64,000 nucleotides of DNA from Saprospiraceae bacterium (GCA_020631355.1 JAHDHL010000012.1:61532-125531), one strand, 5' to 3'. Shown: positions 36,878-47,000, counted from the first letter of the stretch. Program-made: numbers and translations. The notes: generated by a model from the sequence alone, not told the origin.

Positions 36878-37597
36878 ATGACTAGAAAATTTGTCGTTAT
36901 ACTATCATTATTCTTCGGACTCTCATTCACGTCTTGTGATGTACTGAACCAGGTGGCTGGTGATGTATTGGGGAGTGGTGACCTTACGGGAGCCCAAATC
37001 GGACAGGGACTGAAGCAGGCCCTTGAATTCGGTATTACCGAGGGAGCCAATAAACTTTCAGCAAGGGATGGTTATTACAAAAGTGCATACAAGATTCTAT
37101 TGCCAGAAGATGTAAGGAAAGTGACCGAGAGATTATCCAAGGTTCCCGGTTTCAATCAGGTAGAGGATGTCTTACTTGAGAAAATCAATAGGGGGGCTGA
37201 GGATGCAGCAAAGAAAGCTGCTCCTATTTTCAAGTCTGCCATAACTGGTATGTCATTCCAGGATGCTACCAATATTCTGATGGGAGCAGACAATGCAGCT
37301 ACCACGTATTTGGATGGAGCTACCCGTCCAAAACTTTATAATGAGTTCAATCCTGTGATTGTGAATTCACTGAATAAGTTCGGTGCCATCGAGTATTGGG
37401 AGAAAGCAGTGACAAAGTATAATTCCATACCATTCGTAAAGCCGATGAATCCTCGTTTGGATGATTATGTGACTACCGAAGCCTTGGATGGCCTATTCAA
37501 GATGGTAGAGAAAAAGGAAAAGAAAATCAGGGTGGATGTGAATGAAAGAACCACCGACCTCCTGCAAAAGGTATTCGCAAAGCAGGATAATAAGTAA
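36878..37597 (+). CDS. DUF4197 family lipoprotein
   Basis: 239 residues from the ATG at 36878; the frame also has a TTG two codons earlier. The signal ends with lipobox LSFTSC. The mature chain is the helical DUF4197 domain (LTGAQIGQGLKQALEFGITEGANKLSARDGYY, FQDATNILMGADNAATTYL). The function of this family is unknown; it is widespread in Proteobacteria and Bacteroidota. It starts 40 bp after the folB stop and may share its transcript, with a terminator at 37619-37650. Confidence 0.88.
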   Translation: MTRKFVVILSLFFGLSFTSCDVLNQVAGDVLGSGDLTGAQIGQGLKQALEFGITEGANKLSARDGYYKSAYKILLPEDVRKVTERLSKVPGFNQVEDVLLEKINRGAEDAAKKAAPIFKSAITGMSFQDATNILMGADNAATTYLDGATRPKLYNEFNPVIVNSLNKFGAIEYWEKAVTKYNSIPFVKPMNPRLDDYVTTEALDGLFKMVEKKEKKIRVDVNERTTDLLQKVFAKQDNK

Positions 37598-37618
37598 TCC
37601 GTAAGGATTCGTTCACAC

Positions 37619-37652
37619 AAAAGCCATCTTTCGTAAAGAAGATGGCTTTTTA
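37619..37652 (+). terminator. Intrinsic terminator after the DUF4197 gene
   Basis: Perfect 12-bp stem AAAAGCCATCTT (37619-37630) / AAGATGGCTTTT (37639-37650), T run following. Confidence 0.9.
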
Positions 37653-37691
37653 TTTAACAGTTCATTGATATTTTTGTACTGTTTAAAGCAT

Positions 37692-37699
37692 TAATTTTG
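37692..37699 (+). promoter_or_regulatory. -7 box of the thioredoxin-like gene
   Basis: TAATTTTG, exact TAnnTTTG. It would give a leader of roughly 100 nt. The nearest TTG gives a 24-nt spacer. Confidence 0.4.
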
Positions 37700-37808
37700 G
37701 AAGTGTTGATTTTAAGACATTTGCGGCTTGGAATTTGTCGCAGTTTTGAAACAATCAAACTAAAATTAGGGCTGATAGTACAAACAGTCCTTAATGAGGA
37801 ACTATTCT

Positions 37809-39233
37809 ATGAGACTATTTACATTCGTTATTGTTCTAATGATGGCTCTGTCGGGTACGATAGAAGCCAAAAGTGGCTTCATGATTGAAATGGAGCTGGA
37901 AAATTTCAAGGAAAAAGAAATCATACTGGCTTCTTACTATGGTACTACCAATAAAATCGTAGATACCTTTGAGGTCAGCAAAAAGGGAACGTTCATCGCC
38001 AAGGGTACGGAAGCCCTGCCTGGAGGTGTCTATCTTGTGATTCTTCCACCAGAGAATAAATTCTTCGAATTGGTCATTGACAAGGAACAGTTCTTTTCCT
38101 TGGAATGTGATATCAATGACGCTGTCCGAACCATGAAGATAAAGGGGTCGGAAGAAAATAAGACATTCTACGAATACTTGATATTCCTAGCAGACAAACG
38201 CAAGGAGGCCGAAGCCATTAACAAGAAGATGGAAAGCGCAAAAACCGATGCGGATAAGGAAAAAATAAGTAAGGAAAGGGATGTTCTGGATGGAGAAGTA
38301 ACCACATTCTTTGATTCCATTCTGAACAAGTATCCCAATAGTATCATGTCATTGATTGTCAATGCTGCGAAACCTCCCGTTGAAATGCCGGAGCACATGG
38401 AGAAAGCGGATGATACGGAACGTTACCTTTATTACAAAAAGCATTATTTTGATAATCTTGATCTAGGGGATGAGCGTTTGCTCCGTACCAATTTCCTATT
38501 CAAAAGAATCGAATACTATATGGATAAACTGACTCCGCAAGTACCGGATTCCATCAGTCTGTCCGTCGATTATATCCTTTCTCCAATGAAAAAGGATGGG
38601 GATATGTTCAAGTATTACCTCGTACATTTTCTGAATCATTATGCCAAATCCAAGGTCGTAGGAATGGATGCTGTCTATGTGCACGTCGTAAAGCAATATT
38701 ATGCGAAAGGCTTGGCACCATGGACAGAAAAGGAGACATTGGATAAGATCATAAGGACTGCCGGCGAATTGGAGCCTATCCTTATTGGTAAGCAGGCACC
38801 TATGGTCAAGCTGAGGCAAAAGGATGGCAGCGTTTTCGATATAGCTGATGTCAAGTCGGATTACACGATCCTTTACTTCTGGGATCCGGATTGTGGACAT
38901 TGTAAGAAAGCCTCTCCCCAAATGATTGCCTTTGAGGAAAAATTCAAGGACAAGGGAGTGAAACTCCTAGGTATTTGTACCGAAATAACGGATGAGGTAA
39001 AGAAGTGTTGGGAAACGATAGATGAAAGGGGATACCAATGGCTCAACCTAGTAGATCCTTACTTACAATCAAGATACAAGACCCTTTACAACATCAAGTC
39101 GACACCACAAATCTTCGTTTTGGATAAGGACAAGAAAATCATCATGAAACGGATTGGTGCGGAACAGCTAGGGGAAGTAATGGATAAGATCATAGAAAGG
39201 GATCAAAAATTACAGGACGAAAAGAATAAGTAA
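37809..39233 (+). CDS. Exported DUF4369/DUF5106-type thioredoxin-like protein
   Basis: 474 residues from ATG 37809, which directly precedes the signal peptide (MRLFTFVIVLMMALSGTIEAKS); an in-frame ATG lies at 37794. The order is a beta-rich DUF4369-like domain (about 10-110), a helical DUF5106-like region (about 115-310), and a TlpA/thioredoxin domain (about 320-465) with active-site CGHC in WDPDCGHCKKASP near residue 360 and the cis-Pro in STPQIFVLD. It should be a periplasmic thiol-disulfide oxidoreductase, perhaps lipid-free; the partner is unknown. Confidence 0.88.
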   Translation: MRLFTFVIVLMMALSGTIEAKSGFMIEMELENFKEKEIILASYYGTTNKIVDTFEVSKKGTFIAKGTEALPGGVYLVILPPENKFFELVIDKEQFFSLECDINDAVRTMKIKGSEENKTFYEYLIFLADKRKEAEAINKKMESAKTDADKEKISKERDVLDGEVTTFFDSILNKYPNSIMSLIVNAAKPPVEMPEHMEKADDTERYLYYKKHYFDNLDLGDERLLRTNFLFKRIEYYMDKLTPQVPDSISLSVDYILSPMKKDGDMFKYYLVHFLNHYAKSKVVGMDAVYVHVVKQYYAKGLAPWTEKETLDKIIRTAGELEPILIGKQAPMVKLRQKDGSVFDIADVKSDYTILYFWDPDCGHCKKASPQMIAFEEKFKDKGVKLLGICTEITDEVKKCWETIDERGYQWLNLVDPYLQSRYKTLYNIKSTPQIFVLDKDKKIIMKRIGAEQLGEVMDKIIERDQKLQDEKNK

Positions 39234-39322
39234 TCTTGTTCTGCAATTCATCAGCAGGATGAACATTCGTATCCCAGTCTTTGTTTATTGGTTAGTCTTA
39301 ACCAAGCTACAATACATTCCCA

Positions 39323-40441
39323 ATGATTGGATGGCGATTTTCAGAATATGTACCCAGAGGTGATGGTAAGTCACCATTCGATAAGTTATTGGATCTGTTC
39401 CAGGAACTTTTACTTCACACATCAGGCGATGTGGACGAGGGCCTGAGTTGGTTGACAGAACTGGATAAGCAGTACAATCTGACGGATGACAACTATGGTA
39501 TTGCTGATTTCATCAAGGAACTGGAGGATAAGGGCTACATTCAATCCAACAAGAATGGGAAAGGAGGTGGTGGCAATTTCAACCCTACTGCCAAGATGGA
39601 AATCAATATGAGACAGAATGCACTCAAGGATGTATTCGGTCAGATTAAGAAATCCAAGAGAGGTAACCATAGTACTCAACATGGTGGAATGGGGGATGAA
39701 TATACCTCCGAGATTCGTCCTTACCAATTCGGTGATAGTTTGGATAGATTGGCATTATCCGAATCCATTAAGAATGCCCAGATCAATAATGGAATAGATG
39801 ATTTCAGGCTGACTCAGAATGACTTGGAAGTCAGGGAAACATTCTATCAGAGTCAGATGAGTACGGTGCTGATGATTGATATTTCCCACTCCATGATTCT
39901 GTACGGGGAGGACCGTATCACACCTGCAAAAAAAGTGGCCATGGCTTTGGCCCAATACATTACCACCCAATTCCCCAAGGATACCTTGGATGTGATTGTC
40001 TTCGGAAACGACAGCTGGAGGATTGAAGTCAAGGATTTACCCTATCTGCAGGTGGGGCCTTATCATACGAATACAGTAGCTGGTTTGCAATTGGCAATGG
40101 ATATCCTAAGGAAAAGAAAGAATCCCAACAAGCAAATCTTCATGATTACGGATGGGAAACCCACTTGTATCAAGAAAGGGAAGAAGTATTATAAGAATTC
40201 CTGGGGCCTGGATAAGATGATTATCAATCGGACCCTGAATCTGGCGAATCAATGTAAGAAATTGGAAATTCCCATCACGACGTTCATGATTGCAAAGGAC
40301 CCGTATCTGGTACAATTCGTAGAACAGTTCACTGCTGCTAATAACGGCAAGGCATTCTATTCGAGCCTTAAGGGCTTGGGAGAATTCGTTTTCAAGGATT
40401 ATAAGCAGAATAAATCCAACAGGCGAAGACGTTCGAGGTAA
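39323..40441 (+). CDS. VWA domain protein
   Basis: 372 residues. The N-terminal 140 residues are helical and charged (FDKLLDLFQELLLH). The C-terminal von Willebrand A domain has the MIDAS metal site D-I-S-H-S near residue 186 and MITDGKPT near 275, and the chain ends in a basic tail (NRRRRSR). Proteins of this type usually act as the partner of a MoxR-type or magnesium-chelatase-like AAA+ ATPase. No such ATPase is adjacent. No signal peptide, so cytoplasmic. It is followed after 91 bp by the CotH-like gene. Confidence 0.83.
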   Translation: MIGWRFSEYVPRGDGKSPFDKLLDLFQELLLHTSGDVDEGLSWLTELDKQYNLTDDNYGIADFIKELEDKGYIQSNKNGKGGGGNFNPTAKMEINMRQNALKDVFGQIKKSKRGNHSTQHGGMGDEYTSEIRPYQFGDSLDRLALSESIKNAQINNGIDDFRLTQNDLEVRETFYQSQMSTVLMIDISHSMILYGEDRITPAKKVAMALAQYITTQFPKDTLDVIVFGNDSWRIEVKDLPYLQVGPYHTNTVAGLQLAMDILRKRKNPNKQIFMITDGKPTCIKKGKKYYKNSWGLDKMIINRTLNLANQCKKLEIPITTFMIAKDPYLVQFVEQFTAANNGKAFYSSLKGLGEFVFKDYKQNKSNRRRRSR

Positions 40442-40532
40442 TCCTACAACCATTTTATTGAAATTCCTTTACATCAAACTCCTTTACTCCCTTTTCCTTT
40501 TCCCTAATTCATACTATTTTGGGTATTGTTAG

Positions 40533-42896
40533 ATGAGAAAGCAAAAGATAAAGGCATACACAACTACTACACTGGGAGGATTGACATATTGTCTCATACT
40601 GCTTCTATGCCCCATGTTTTCTTTCTCGCAGAACAATCTGGTATTTCCCCAAACCATTACTTTCCAACCGGAGGGCGGATTCTATGATTCTAATCAGGAA
40701 GTAACCCTTTCTCATGCCGACCCTGAGGCAAGGATACATTATACCCTTGACGGGTCGTTGCCCAATGAGGAGTCTGAATTGTATGATACTCCCATCCGAA
40801 TCGAACAATCACAAGTCATCCGGGCCATAGCTTATTTCAAGGTAGATTCCGTTTCTAGGGTAGAGGCATCAACCTATCTGATGAATGAACCCGAAACAGA
40901 ATGGCCCGTAGTAGCCATGACCATCGACCCTGGGATGTTGTTTGATTCCATCTCGGGTTTGTTCGAATTGGGTGTGAATAATGAGCTGACCGGTCTCGCT
41001 AATTATGGTGCCAATTTCTGGAACAGGCGGGAACATTTCATGAATCTGGAAATTTTTGAAAAGGACAGTACTTGTGTGTATAGGAGTCCCTGTGGTTTTC
41101 GGCTCTTTGGTGGAATGAGTAGGACATTCCCACAAAAATCCATAGCAGTGGTATCTCGCCTAAGATATGGGGATAAAAGGTTCAAACATCGTTTTTTCAA
41201 ACAAACGAAACTCAAGAAATTCAAACATCTGATACTGCGTAATGCAGGAAGTGATTGGAATCGGGCACATGGTCGTGATGCCATCATCAATAGTATGGTG
41301 GATGATTGGGGCTTGGACAAACAAGCCTATCAACCCTGCCATATTTATCTGAATGGAACATACTGGGGTATTTATTATATCAGGGAAAAAATCAATACCT
41401 ATTTTCTGGCCTCGCATCATAAGGGTGTTGATCCGGATACGATAGATTTGATTGAGCACAGGTGGGCCCTAAGAAAGGGGAGTAAGAAAGCATACACCGA
41501 AATGCTCCAATTCATTGAGGAATCTGACATGTCGGATAAGGAAAATTATGATTTTCTGGCTACGCTGATGAATGTGACCAATTATGCCGATTACAAACTT
41601 CTTGAAATTTTCATAGACAATGTGGATGCCGGAGGTAATATCAAATTCTGGCGGGCCGATACCTATGATGGGGGAAGATGGAATTGGATACTGTATGATA
41701 CCGATTGGGGATTCGGATTAATGAAGCATGATGCATACCTGAGCAACAGTCTGGCATTCCATACGGAAGCGAATGGACCGGATTGGCCAAATCCTCCTTG
41801 GAGTACATTGATTCTTAGGAAATTATTGGATAATAAGGAATTTGAGAGACTCTTTCTGAACCGATTCTGTGACCGCCTGAACACGAGTTTCAGAACGGAT
41901 TCCATGTTGAGTAAGATAGAGCAGCATTACAATCTGATGCAACCCGAGATGGAACGGCAGTTCCAAAGGTGGAACTCCAGCAGAAGAACATGGGACATTC
42001 ATTATAATCGAATGATTTCCTTTGCTGAAAAAAGACCGGATATCATGTGGGGTCAAGTCATGGAGCGATTCAATACGGGAGAGAAGGTCTTACTCAGAAC
42101 TACTGCTGAGGGTAGGGGCAGAGTGATGATTAATGATAATATTAAGTCCAGCTATGCCAAACCTTTCGAGGGATACTATTTTGAGAATATACCGGTTTCC
42201 CTGAATGCCCAACCAAGATTGGGGTATCGTTTTTCCCATTGGGAGGGAACGGATATCAAATCTCCTTACCTAACGGTAAATCTGAAAGGAAAGGAGGAAG
42301 TCAGCCTCAAAGCCGTATTCATTCCTTTGGAAACCGTTTTGGAAGATTCCATTATTTTCAATGAGGTCAGTGTCTATAACAAACAAACAAGGGATTGGAT
42401 TGAGCTGCACAACGTAAGTAATGATAACATCAATATTTCCGGTTGGATTGTAAAGAATAAGAAAAAGGAATATCGTTTACCCGATTATTGGTTGGGCCCC
42501 AGGGATTATGTCATTCTGGCTAGGGATACGGCAAGGTTCTTACAGGTGTTTCCTATGTATGAACATAAGTTATTGGGTAATTTCAATTTTGGATTGGATA
42601 GGAAATCCGATAGACTAGAACTTTATACCAACAAGGGGGCTACAGTCGATACGTTTTCCTACAATATCATTACTCCGGGTTCCGATTTTACCATAGACCT
42701 GAAATCCCCATTCTTGGATAATGGGGATAGTTTGAATTGGGAACTGAATTATGGACGCGGGACACCTGCGGCCGTTAATCCGACCTATTTAGCCCACCTG
42801 ACCCGTTCAGAACAGATCAGGTGGATATTTTTGGGCTTGATAATAGGTGTGGCACTGATTGCAGGTATTTCCTATACGGCACTTAAGGAGCGATAA
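40533..42896 (+). CDS. CotH kinase-like exported protein with lamin-tail domain and C-terminal anchor
   Basis: 787 residues. Signal peptide ending FSFSQ, then a chitobiase-type C-terminal beta domain (about 40-115, ARIHYTLDGSLPNEES), the CotH kinase domain (about 125-480) with LRNAGSDWNRAHGRDAI and WILYDTDWGFG, a repeat-like domain with GYRFSHWEGTD (about 530-595), a lamin-tail domain (about 605-720, NEVSVYNKQTRDWIELHNV), and a final transmembrane helix (WIFLGLIIGVALIAGISYTA) with a basic end. CotH kinases phosphorylate proteins in spore coats; those in other bacteria are uncharacterised. The catalytic residues look intact. The single C-terminal helix instead of a T9SS domain is unusual. Confidence 0.85.
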   Translation: MRKQKIKAYTTTTLGGLTYCLILLLCPMFSFSQNNLVFPQTITFQPEGGFYDSNQEVTLSHADPEARIHYTLDGSLPNEESELYDTPIRIEQSQVIRAIAYFKVDSVSRVEASTYLMNEPETEWPVVAMTIDPGMLFDSISGLFELGVNNELTGLANYGANFWNRREHFMNLEIFEKDSTCVYRSPCGFRLFGGMSRTFPQKSIAVVSRLRYGDKRFKHRFFKQTKLKKFKHLILRNAGSDWNRAHGRDAIINSMVDDWGLDKQAYQPCHIYLNGTYWGIYYIREKINTYFLASHHKGVDPDTIDLIEHRWALRKGSKKAYTEMLQFIEESDMSDKENYDFLATLMNVTNYADYKLLEIFIDNVDAGGNIKFWRADTYDGGRWNWILYDTDWGFGLMKHDAYLSNSLAFHTEANGPDWPNPPWSTLILRKLLDNKEFERLFLNRFCDRLNTSFRTDSMLSKIEQHYNLMQPEMERQFQRWNSSRRTWDIHYNRMISFAEKRPDIMWGQVMERFNTGEKVLLRTTAEGRGRVMINDNIKSSYAKPFEGYYFENIPVSLNAQPRLGYRFSHWEGTDIKSPYLTVNLKGKEEVSLKAVFIPLETVLEDSIIFNEVSVYNKQTRDWIELHNVSNDNINISGWIVKNKKKEYRLPDYWLGPRDYVILARDTARFLQVFPMYEHKLLGNFNFGLDRKSDRLELYTNKGATVDTFSYNIITPGSDFTIDLKSPFLDNGDSLNWELNYGRGTPAAVNPTYLAHLTRSEQIRWIFLGLIIGVALIAGISYTALKER

Positions 42897-42899
42897 TCT

Positions 42900-45800
42900 C
42901 TAGTATTCACCGTAATAGTCCGCATATGGATTCACCCTTTTACGCTTCTTGTATTTCACCTTATCCAACGCTGTTTTTTCCAATTCTTTCATTTCCTTCT
43001 TATCCTCATAGTCCAATTCCCTGAAAGAGGATTTCTCATAGGAGTTCTTCACGATTTCCAACTCATCATCCAATTTGAATGCAATATACTGTACACCCCA
43101 ATCACCCTCTTTTTTCTCATCTTCATAGTAACCATAGGATGATACTTTCTTCATGGTCCTGAAGAAATAAATCACATATTTATCATTCTTTTCCTCAAGT
43201 ATGATTTCCTTGAGATAGATGGTACTGTCGATACTGGGATAGGACGAATTACTCAGAAATATAGATTCAGCAATATTCCTTTGACTCAGGTGTTCCTTAG
43301 GGAATTGATCCAACTGACCGTAACTATCCAAGTAACCGTACAGATAATTCCTTTTCTTGGGATCACTGGCCAGGGTATTGATGATATCCTTGTCCGTCTC
43401 GAAATTATTCTTTGCCAATTGGGCTTGTATGAATGCTTTCGTACCCGGGTCCTCAAGGGTATTAATCTTGTCGAATAATTCCTTGACTTCAGCATCTTTC
43501 TTATAGAATGGAATCAGAAGGGAAACATAGTCATGCAGTGCTGTGGAACCCGCACTACCATAACCATATCCATATGAATTACTCTTTTCGTTCAGATCCG
43601 CAGTTTTTTGTCTCTTGAACTCGATTTTCATCTCATTCACCAATTGCTTTCTGAATTTCTTGTAATGTTTCGGCTTAATCAGGTTGGCATCCTTGAGTTT
43701 GACCGTCAGGTCATAAATCCAATCCTTATATTCCGGAATGGATGAGTATTCCAATAATTCAGGATACAACTTTCGACTATAAATCCACGAAGTGGTATCG
43801 CTCAGAGGAGCAAATGCATTGTCAATGGCCCTTGTGGATGATAATGGGATGTCCTCTTTCATCAAACTGAGTATGGATTTCATATTCGCATCACTAGGAT
43901 TCTTGGCAATCGTATTAATGACTTCCAATTGGATGATACTATTGTATTCAGAATTGACGTATAAATCCCTTAGGAATGTGAAGACACGGGGATCTTCCAT
44001 CTTTCCCAATTCCTCAAGAAGACCTACCTTGATGTTCAATTCCTTATCCGTGAAATTGAAATTCTTTATGATATCAATCAACTTAGGGATGTCGTCATTC
44101 ACAAAATCAACATAACTATAAGCAGAAAGTGCTTGTTCCCTGACAATACTATCCTGACTATGGATGTTCTCGAAAAACATATCCCGTTTATCAGCCAACG
44201 GACTCCTTCCGACAAGTGTATCCTTAGGAGAGAATGTCTTAAGGAATGTATCCACGAATCCTGATGGGGTCTCATCCGCATAGGAATCAAAGTTCAAGTG
44301 ATACATCAATCCATGATTCAGATAATAGTAGTTATGAATCACACGGGAACAATCCTTTGACCGTACCTTGAAACTATAAGTGGGGTAGCCGTCAGGTGTT
44401 TCGCCCTTAGCCTCGTCGAATACCTCGGTCTGTTCGTCATTGTTATCATATTCCCATCTGCGCTTAAGGAAAATCCAGACACTATCTATATTTTCCGTCT
44501 GGTAATAACTGTGATACTTCCTGTAATTCACATTGATGAATTCCTTGTAGGGTGTTTCATAGGTAACGCTCTTGTAGATGTTTCCTATGGTATCCTTATC
44601 TGTTTTCGTAGAAGCATAATAGTCAAAATATGGAGGTGCTTCCACAGGGGATTCTACCGTAAAGTACAGGGATGTATCATCCCTGAGTTCATACTTTTCA
44701 TCCTCCTGGACATAGGGAACCCATTTGAAGGTGTCGAAATACGCCTTGGCCTCCTTTTCATTCACCCCAACGGTTCCTAACATATAGTACCTGGGACCTT
44801 TCTTCATGGATTTCAACCATACTTCCTTGTCTGTTTTCGTATGTGACTGTGAAATGGCATAAGCGTATTCATCAGTCTTGACAACGATTTGTTCATGGGT
44901 GGTATCCAATTCGTCGTACCAGACCTTATGAAGATATTCCACCTCGAATTCGTCTTCTTCGAAATACCTCAAATCATTGTAAACGATACTCTTGGCGAAG
45001 TAATATTCATCATTCAGCGTATCAATGGCCTGCATTTCCACAATACCCATTTCAGATAAGGTCTTACTGTTACCTCCTATGATGGAAGTCTTTGGGAATT
45101 GTACGGAATAATCACCGTAAAATGGTTGTTGTGCCTCATTTTCATCTTGGTTGAGGGATTCAAGTTGGATGGCATCCAGGAATTTCTTTTCGAACTTGGT
45201 TGCATAATCTTTCTTGCCCCCTAATTTCATGACAATGATTTCCAATGGTGTATGAACGATGATATATCGTTGGTGTTCACCACTCTTGGTCTCATTGGCT
45301 ATATAAATCGCAGGATAACCCCTGAAATCTATCCGTTCCTGTTTCTTGATTTTTCCGGGTATGTTTTCATAAAGCATGTCGTCAATTTCATCGAGACTGA
45401 TATTCTCCTTATGCAAAGCCTCATAGCTCGGAGTTCTGTATATGACGAAATAAGCGCCATTGGTGATATCCATACTCAGGCCGATGCTGCGTCCGCCAAA
45501 GCCGAATTCATGCAATTTGTCAGGGAGTTCCAAGGAGATGAATCCATCAGCACTGGTGTAATCCTTGTGTTCCCTTTCTGCGAATTTATTTTCGAAATTC
45601 TCTTTCAGGTCTATACCTGTTTGTGTCAATTCCCCTGAAATGGGCGTAACGGTAAAACCCTCCTTGCGCAGCATATCAATGACACCATCCTCACCCGGAA
45701 GGTGTGCCGCGCCAATACCAACCAACACGGTTCCTTTTTCAAGGACAGAATCCAAGGCCACGACCATGTTCCAATTCCTATCATAAAGCATGTATTGGTT

Positions 45801-46556
45801 GTAATCCTTACTATAATATTCCCTGTTAAGGGAATCAATCAGATCCAGATTCTTGTCTCTGTAAGCATCCTCGGTAAGTTGTACAATTCCTCCTTTCTCA
45901 TTCAATTTCTTCTTCAGCCAGGGGGAATATTCCTTATTAGGGTCATAAGCACTTACCTGTGCCTTTCTGGCTAACTCGTCCGCTTCATCTATATCCTCAA
46001 GCGCAACGACAGGCTTGCCCATCTTACTACCAGCTTGGAAGATGAACATATCCAAATAGGTTTCTTCCTCGAAATTTTGTTGGTATTCACTATTCCTGTA
46101 AAGAATGCCATTCACAATCTGATTATTCATTTGTAGGATGGCCTTGATATCTTCCTTTTCGGGAGCAATGGGTGCAAATGAACTATAGAGCCCGCCGCCA
46201 CCTCTGCCGTATGGATTACCACCACCTTCAAGCATTTTATCCATCCAATCCTCAGGATTGGTTTCAAGCGCAATCTGATCAACATCCTTTAGGGCCTGAT
46301 AGAAAGCATCATTCAGATGATAGGCAATCTTGTGACTCACATGCATGGTACCGTAGAGGTACGATGGCTGGTCATAATCAGGATGTTCGATTTTCCAGAA
46401 TAGGCTTTGGTATTTGGGAATGCTGTCTTCTTTAGTGCTGTCCTTGGTCATTTCGATACTGCCTGTCGCATCGATGACCATCTCATCCACTTCGATTTCC
46501 TGTCCGTAGGTTATGAATAGGAATGAGGATAGGAATAGGGTGATAATGATTCTCAT
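42900..46556 (-). CDS. Giant TraB/GumN domain exported protein
   Basis: 1218 residues. Signal peptide 1-19 (MRIIITLFLSSFLFITYGQ). A TraB/GumN domain fills about 45-310: SLFWKIEHPDYDQPSYLYGTMHV, IALETNPEDW and GIGAAHLPGEDGVIDML, the motifs of putative metalloproteases of this family. The following 500 residues are beta-rich and look internally repeated (DFRGYPAIYIANETKSG and similar). A helical, HEAT-like part follows (about 830-1060), and the tail is lysine-rich. Typical TraB/GumN proteins have about 300 residues, so most of this one is unexplained. Nearly touching the CotH gene stop (3 bp), convergent. Confidence 0.8.
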   Translation of the reverse strand: MRIIITLFLSSFLFITYGQEIEVDEMVIDATGSIEMTKDSTKEDSIPKYQSLFWKIEHPDYDQPSYLYGTMHVSHKIAYHLNDAFYQALKDVDQIALETNPEDWMDKMLEGGGNPYGRGGGGLYSSFAPIAPEKEDIKAILQMNNQIVNGILYRNSEYQQNFEEETYLDMFIFQAGSKMGKPVVALEDIDEADELARKAQVSAYDPNKEYSPWLKKKLNEKGGIVQLTEDAYRDKNLDLIDSLNREYYSKDYNQYMLYDRNWNMVVALDSVLEKGTVLVGIGAAHLPGEDGVIDMLRKEGFTVTPISGELTQTGIDLKENFENKFAEREHKDYTSADGFISLELPDKLHEFGFGGRSIGLSMDITNGAYFVIYRTPSYEALHKENISLDEIDDMLYENIPGKIKKQERIDFRGYPAIYIANETKSGEHQRYIIVHTPLEIIVMKLGGKKDYATKFEKKFLDAIQLESLNQDENEAQQPFYGDYSVQFPKTSIIGGNSKTLSEMGIVEMQAIDTLNDEYYFAKSIVYNDLRYFEEDEFEVEYLHKVWYDELDTTHEQIVVKTDEYAYAISQSHTKTDKEVWLKSMKKGPRYYMLGTVGVNEKEAKAYFDTFKWVPYVQEDEKYELRDDTSLYFTVESPVEAPPYFDYYASTKTDKDTIGNIYKSVTYETPYKEFINVNYRKYHSYYQTENIDSVWIFLKRRWEYDNNDEQTEVFDEAKGETPDGYPTYSFKVRSKDCSRVIHNYYYLNHGLMYHLNFDSYADETPSGFVDTFLKTFSPKDTLVGRSPLADKRDMFFENIHSQDSIVREQALSAYSYVDFVNDDIPKLIDIIKNFNFTDKELNIKVGLLEELGKMEDPRVFTFLRDLYVNSEYNSIIQLEVINTIAKNPSDANMKSILSLMKEDIPLSSTRAIDNAFAPLSDTTSWIYSRKLYPELLEYSSIPEYKDWIYDLTVKLKDANLIKPKHYKKFRKQLVNEMKIEFKRQKTADLNEKSNSYGYGYGSAGSTALHDYVSLLIPFYKKDAEVKELFDKINTLEDPGTKAFIQAQLAKNNFETDKDIINTLASDPKKRNYLYGYLDSYGQLDQFPKEHLSQRNIAESIFLSNSSYPSIDSTIYLKEIILEEKNDKYVIYFFRTMKKVSSYGYYEDEKKEGDWGVQYIAFKLDDELEIVKNSYEKSSFRELDYEDKKEMKELEKTALDKVKYKKRKRVNPYADYYGEY

Positions 46557-47000
46557 AAAAACGAGGTTAATTGAGTAATTTTAGCTGATATACAATTGTT
46601 GTGTAGGAAGCGTCAGAAAGAGTAGTCCCAATTGAATAACAAAGGGGATAGGATTCTGTTGCACAACCTACCAATATAGATGTTTGTTTGTTGCATAAGG
46701 TTGGTTCGGGCTACATGAGGTAAAAATATTATATATATCCATATTCCCTTAATTTTTCCATAGTATTCTATGAAGATGCTTGAAAATGATTCATGGAAAT
46801 TAATTTCCAACGAATATGGATCACTTTAGGAACGTTTGATTGGACTAAAGTGATATACTTCCTAAGGATGTAATATCCATCTTACTCCTCCTCTTATTTC
46901 ACCAATAGGATTATAAAGTATCTGTCACATCTGGTTGGAATCATTTTTTTTCCTAATTTCCCGACTATTTTCACTCAAATCAGAACAACGATTAGGATTT
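46557..47000. other. Intergenic region with several inverted repeats
   Basis: 444 AT-rich bp between divergent genes. No gene is supported. It contains inverted repeats at 46737-46821, 46795-46808 and 46820-46854, listed separately. No TAnnTTTG box was found close to 47001. Confidence 0.5.
46737..46854. repeat. Cluster of palindromes upstream of the ClpC-like gene
   Basis: Outer ATCCATATT (46737-46745) / AATATGGAT (46813-46821), inner hairpin CATAG-TATT-CTATG (46759-46772), perfect 14-bp palindrome GGAAATTAATTTCC (46795-46808), and ATCACTTTAG (46820-46829) / CTAAAGTGAT (46845-46854). It could be operators or a folded RNA. AT-rich DNA makes chance repeats likelier. Confidence 0.45.

Noticed and set aside
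39288..39305. TTGGTTA/TAACCAA hairpin as a terminator of the thioredoxin-like gene
   Set aside because: Short stem without T tract; left as an unassigned small inverted repeat.
46613..46810. Minus-strand frame of 65 residues in the gap before the ClpC-like gene
   Set aside because: No start signal, biased composition and overlap with the palindrome cluster; looks random.
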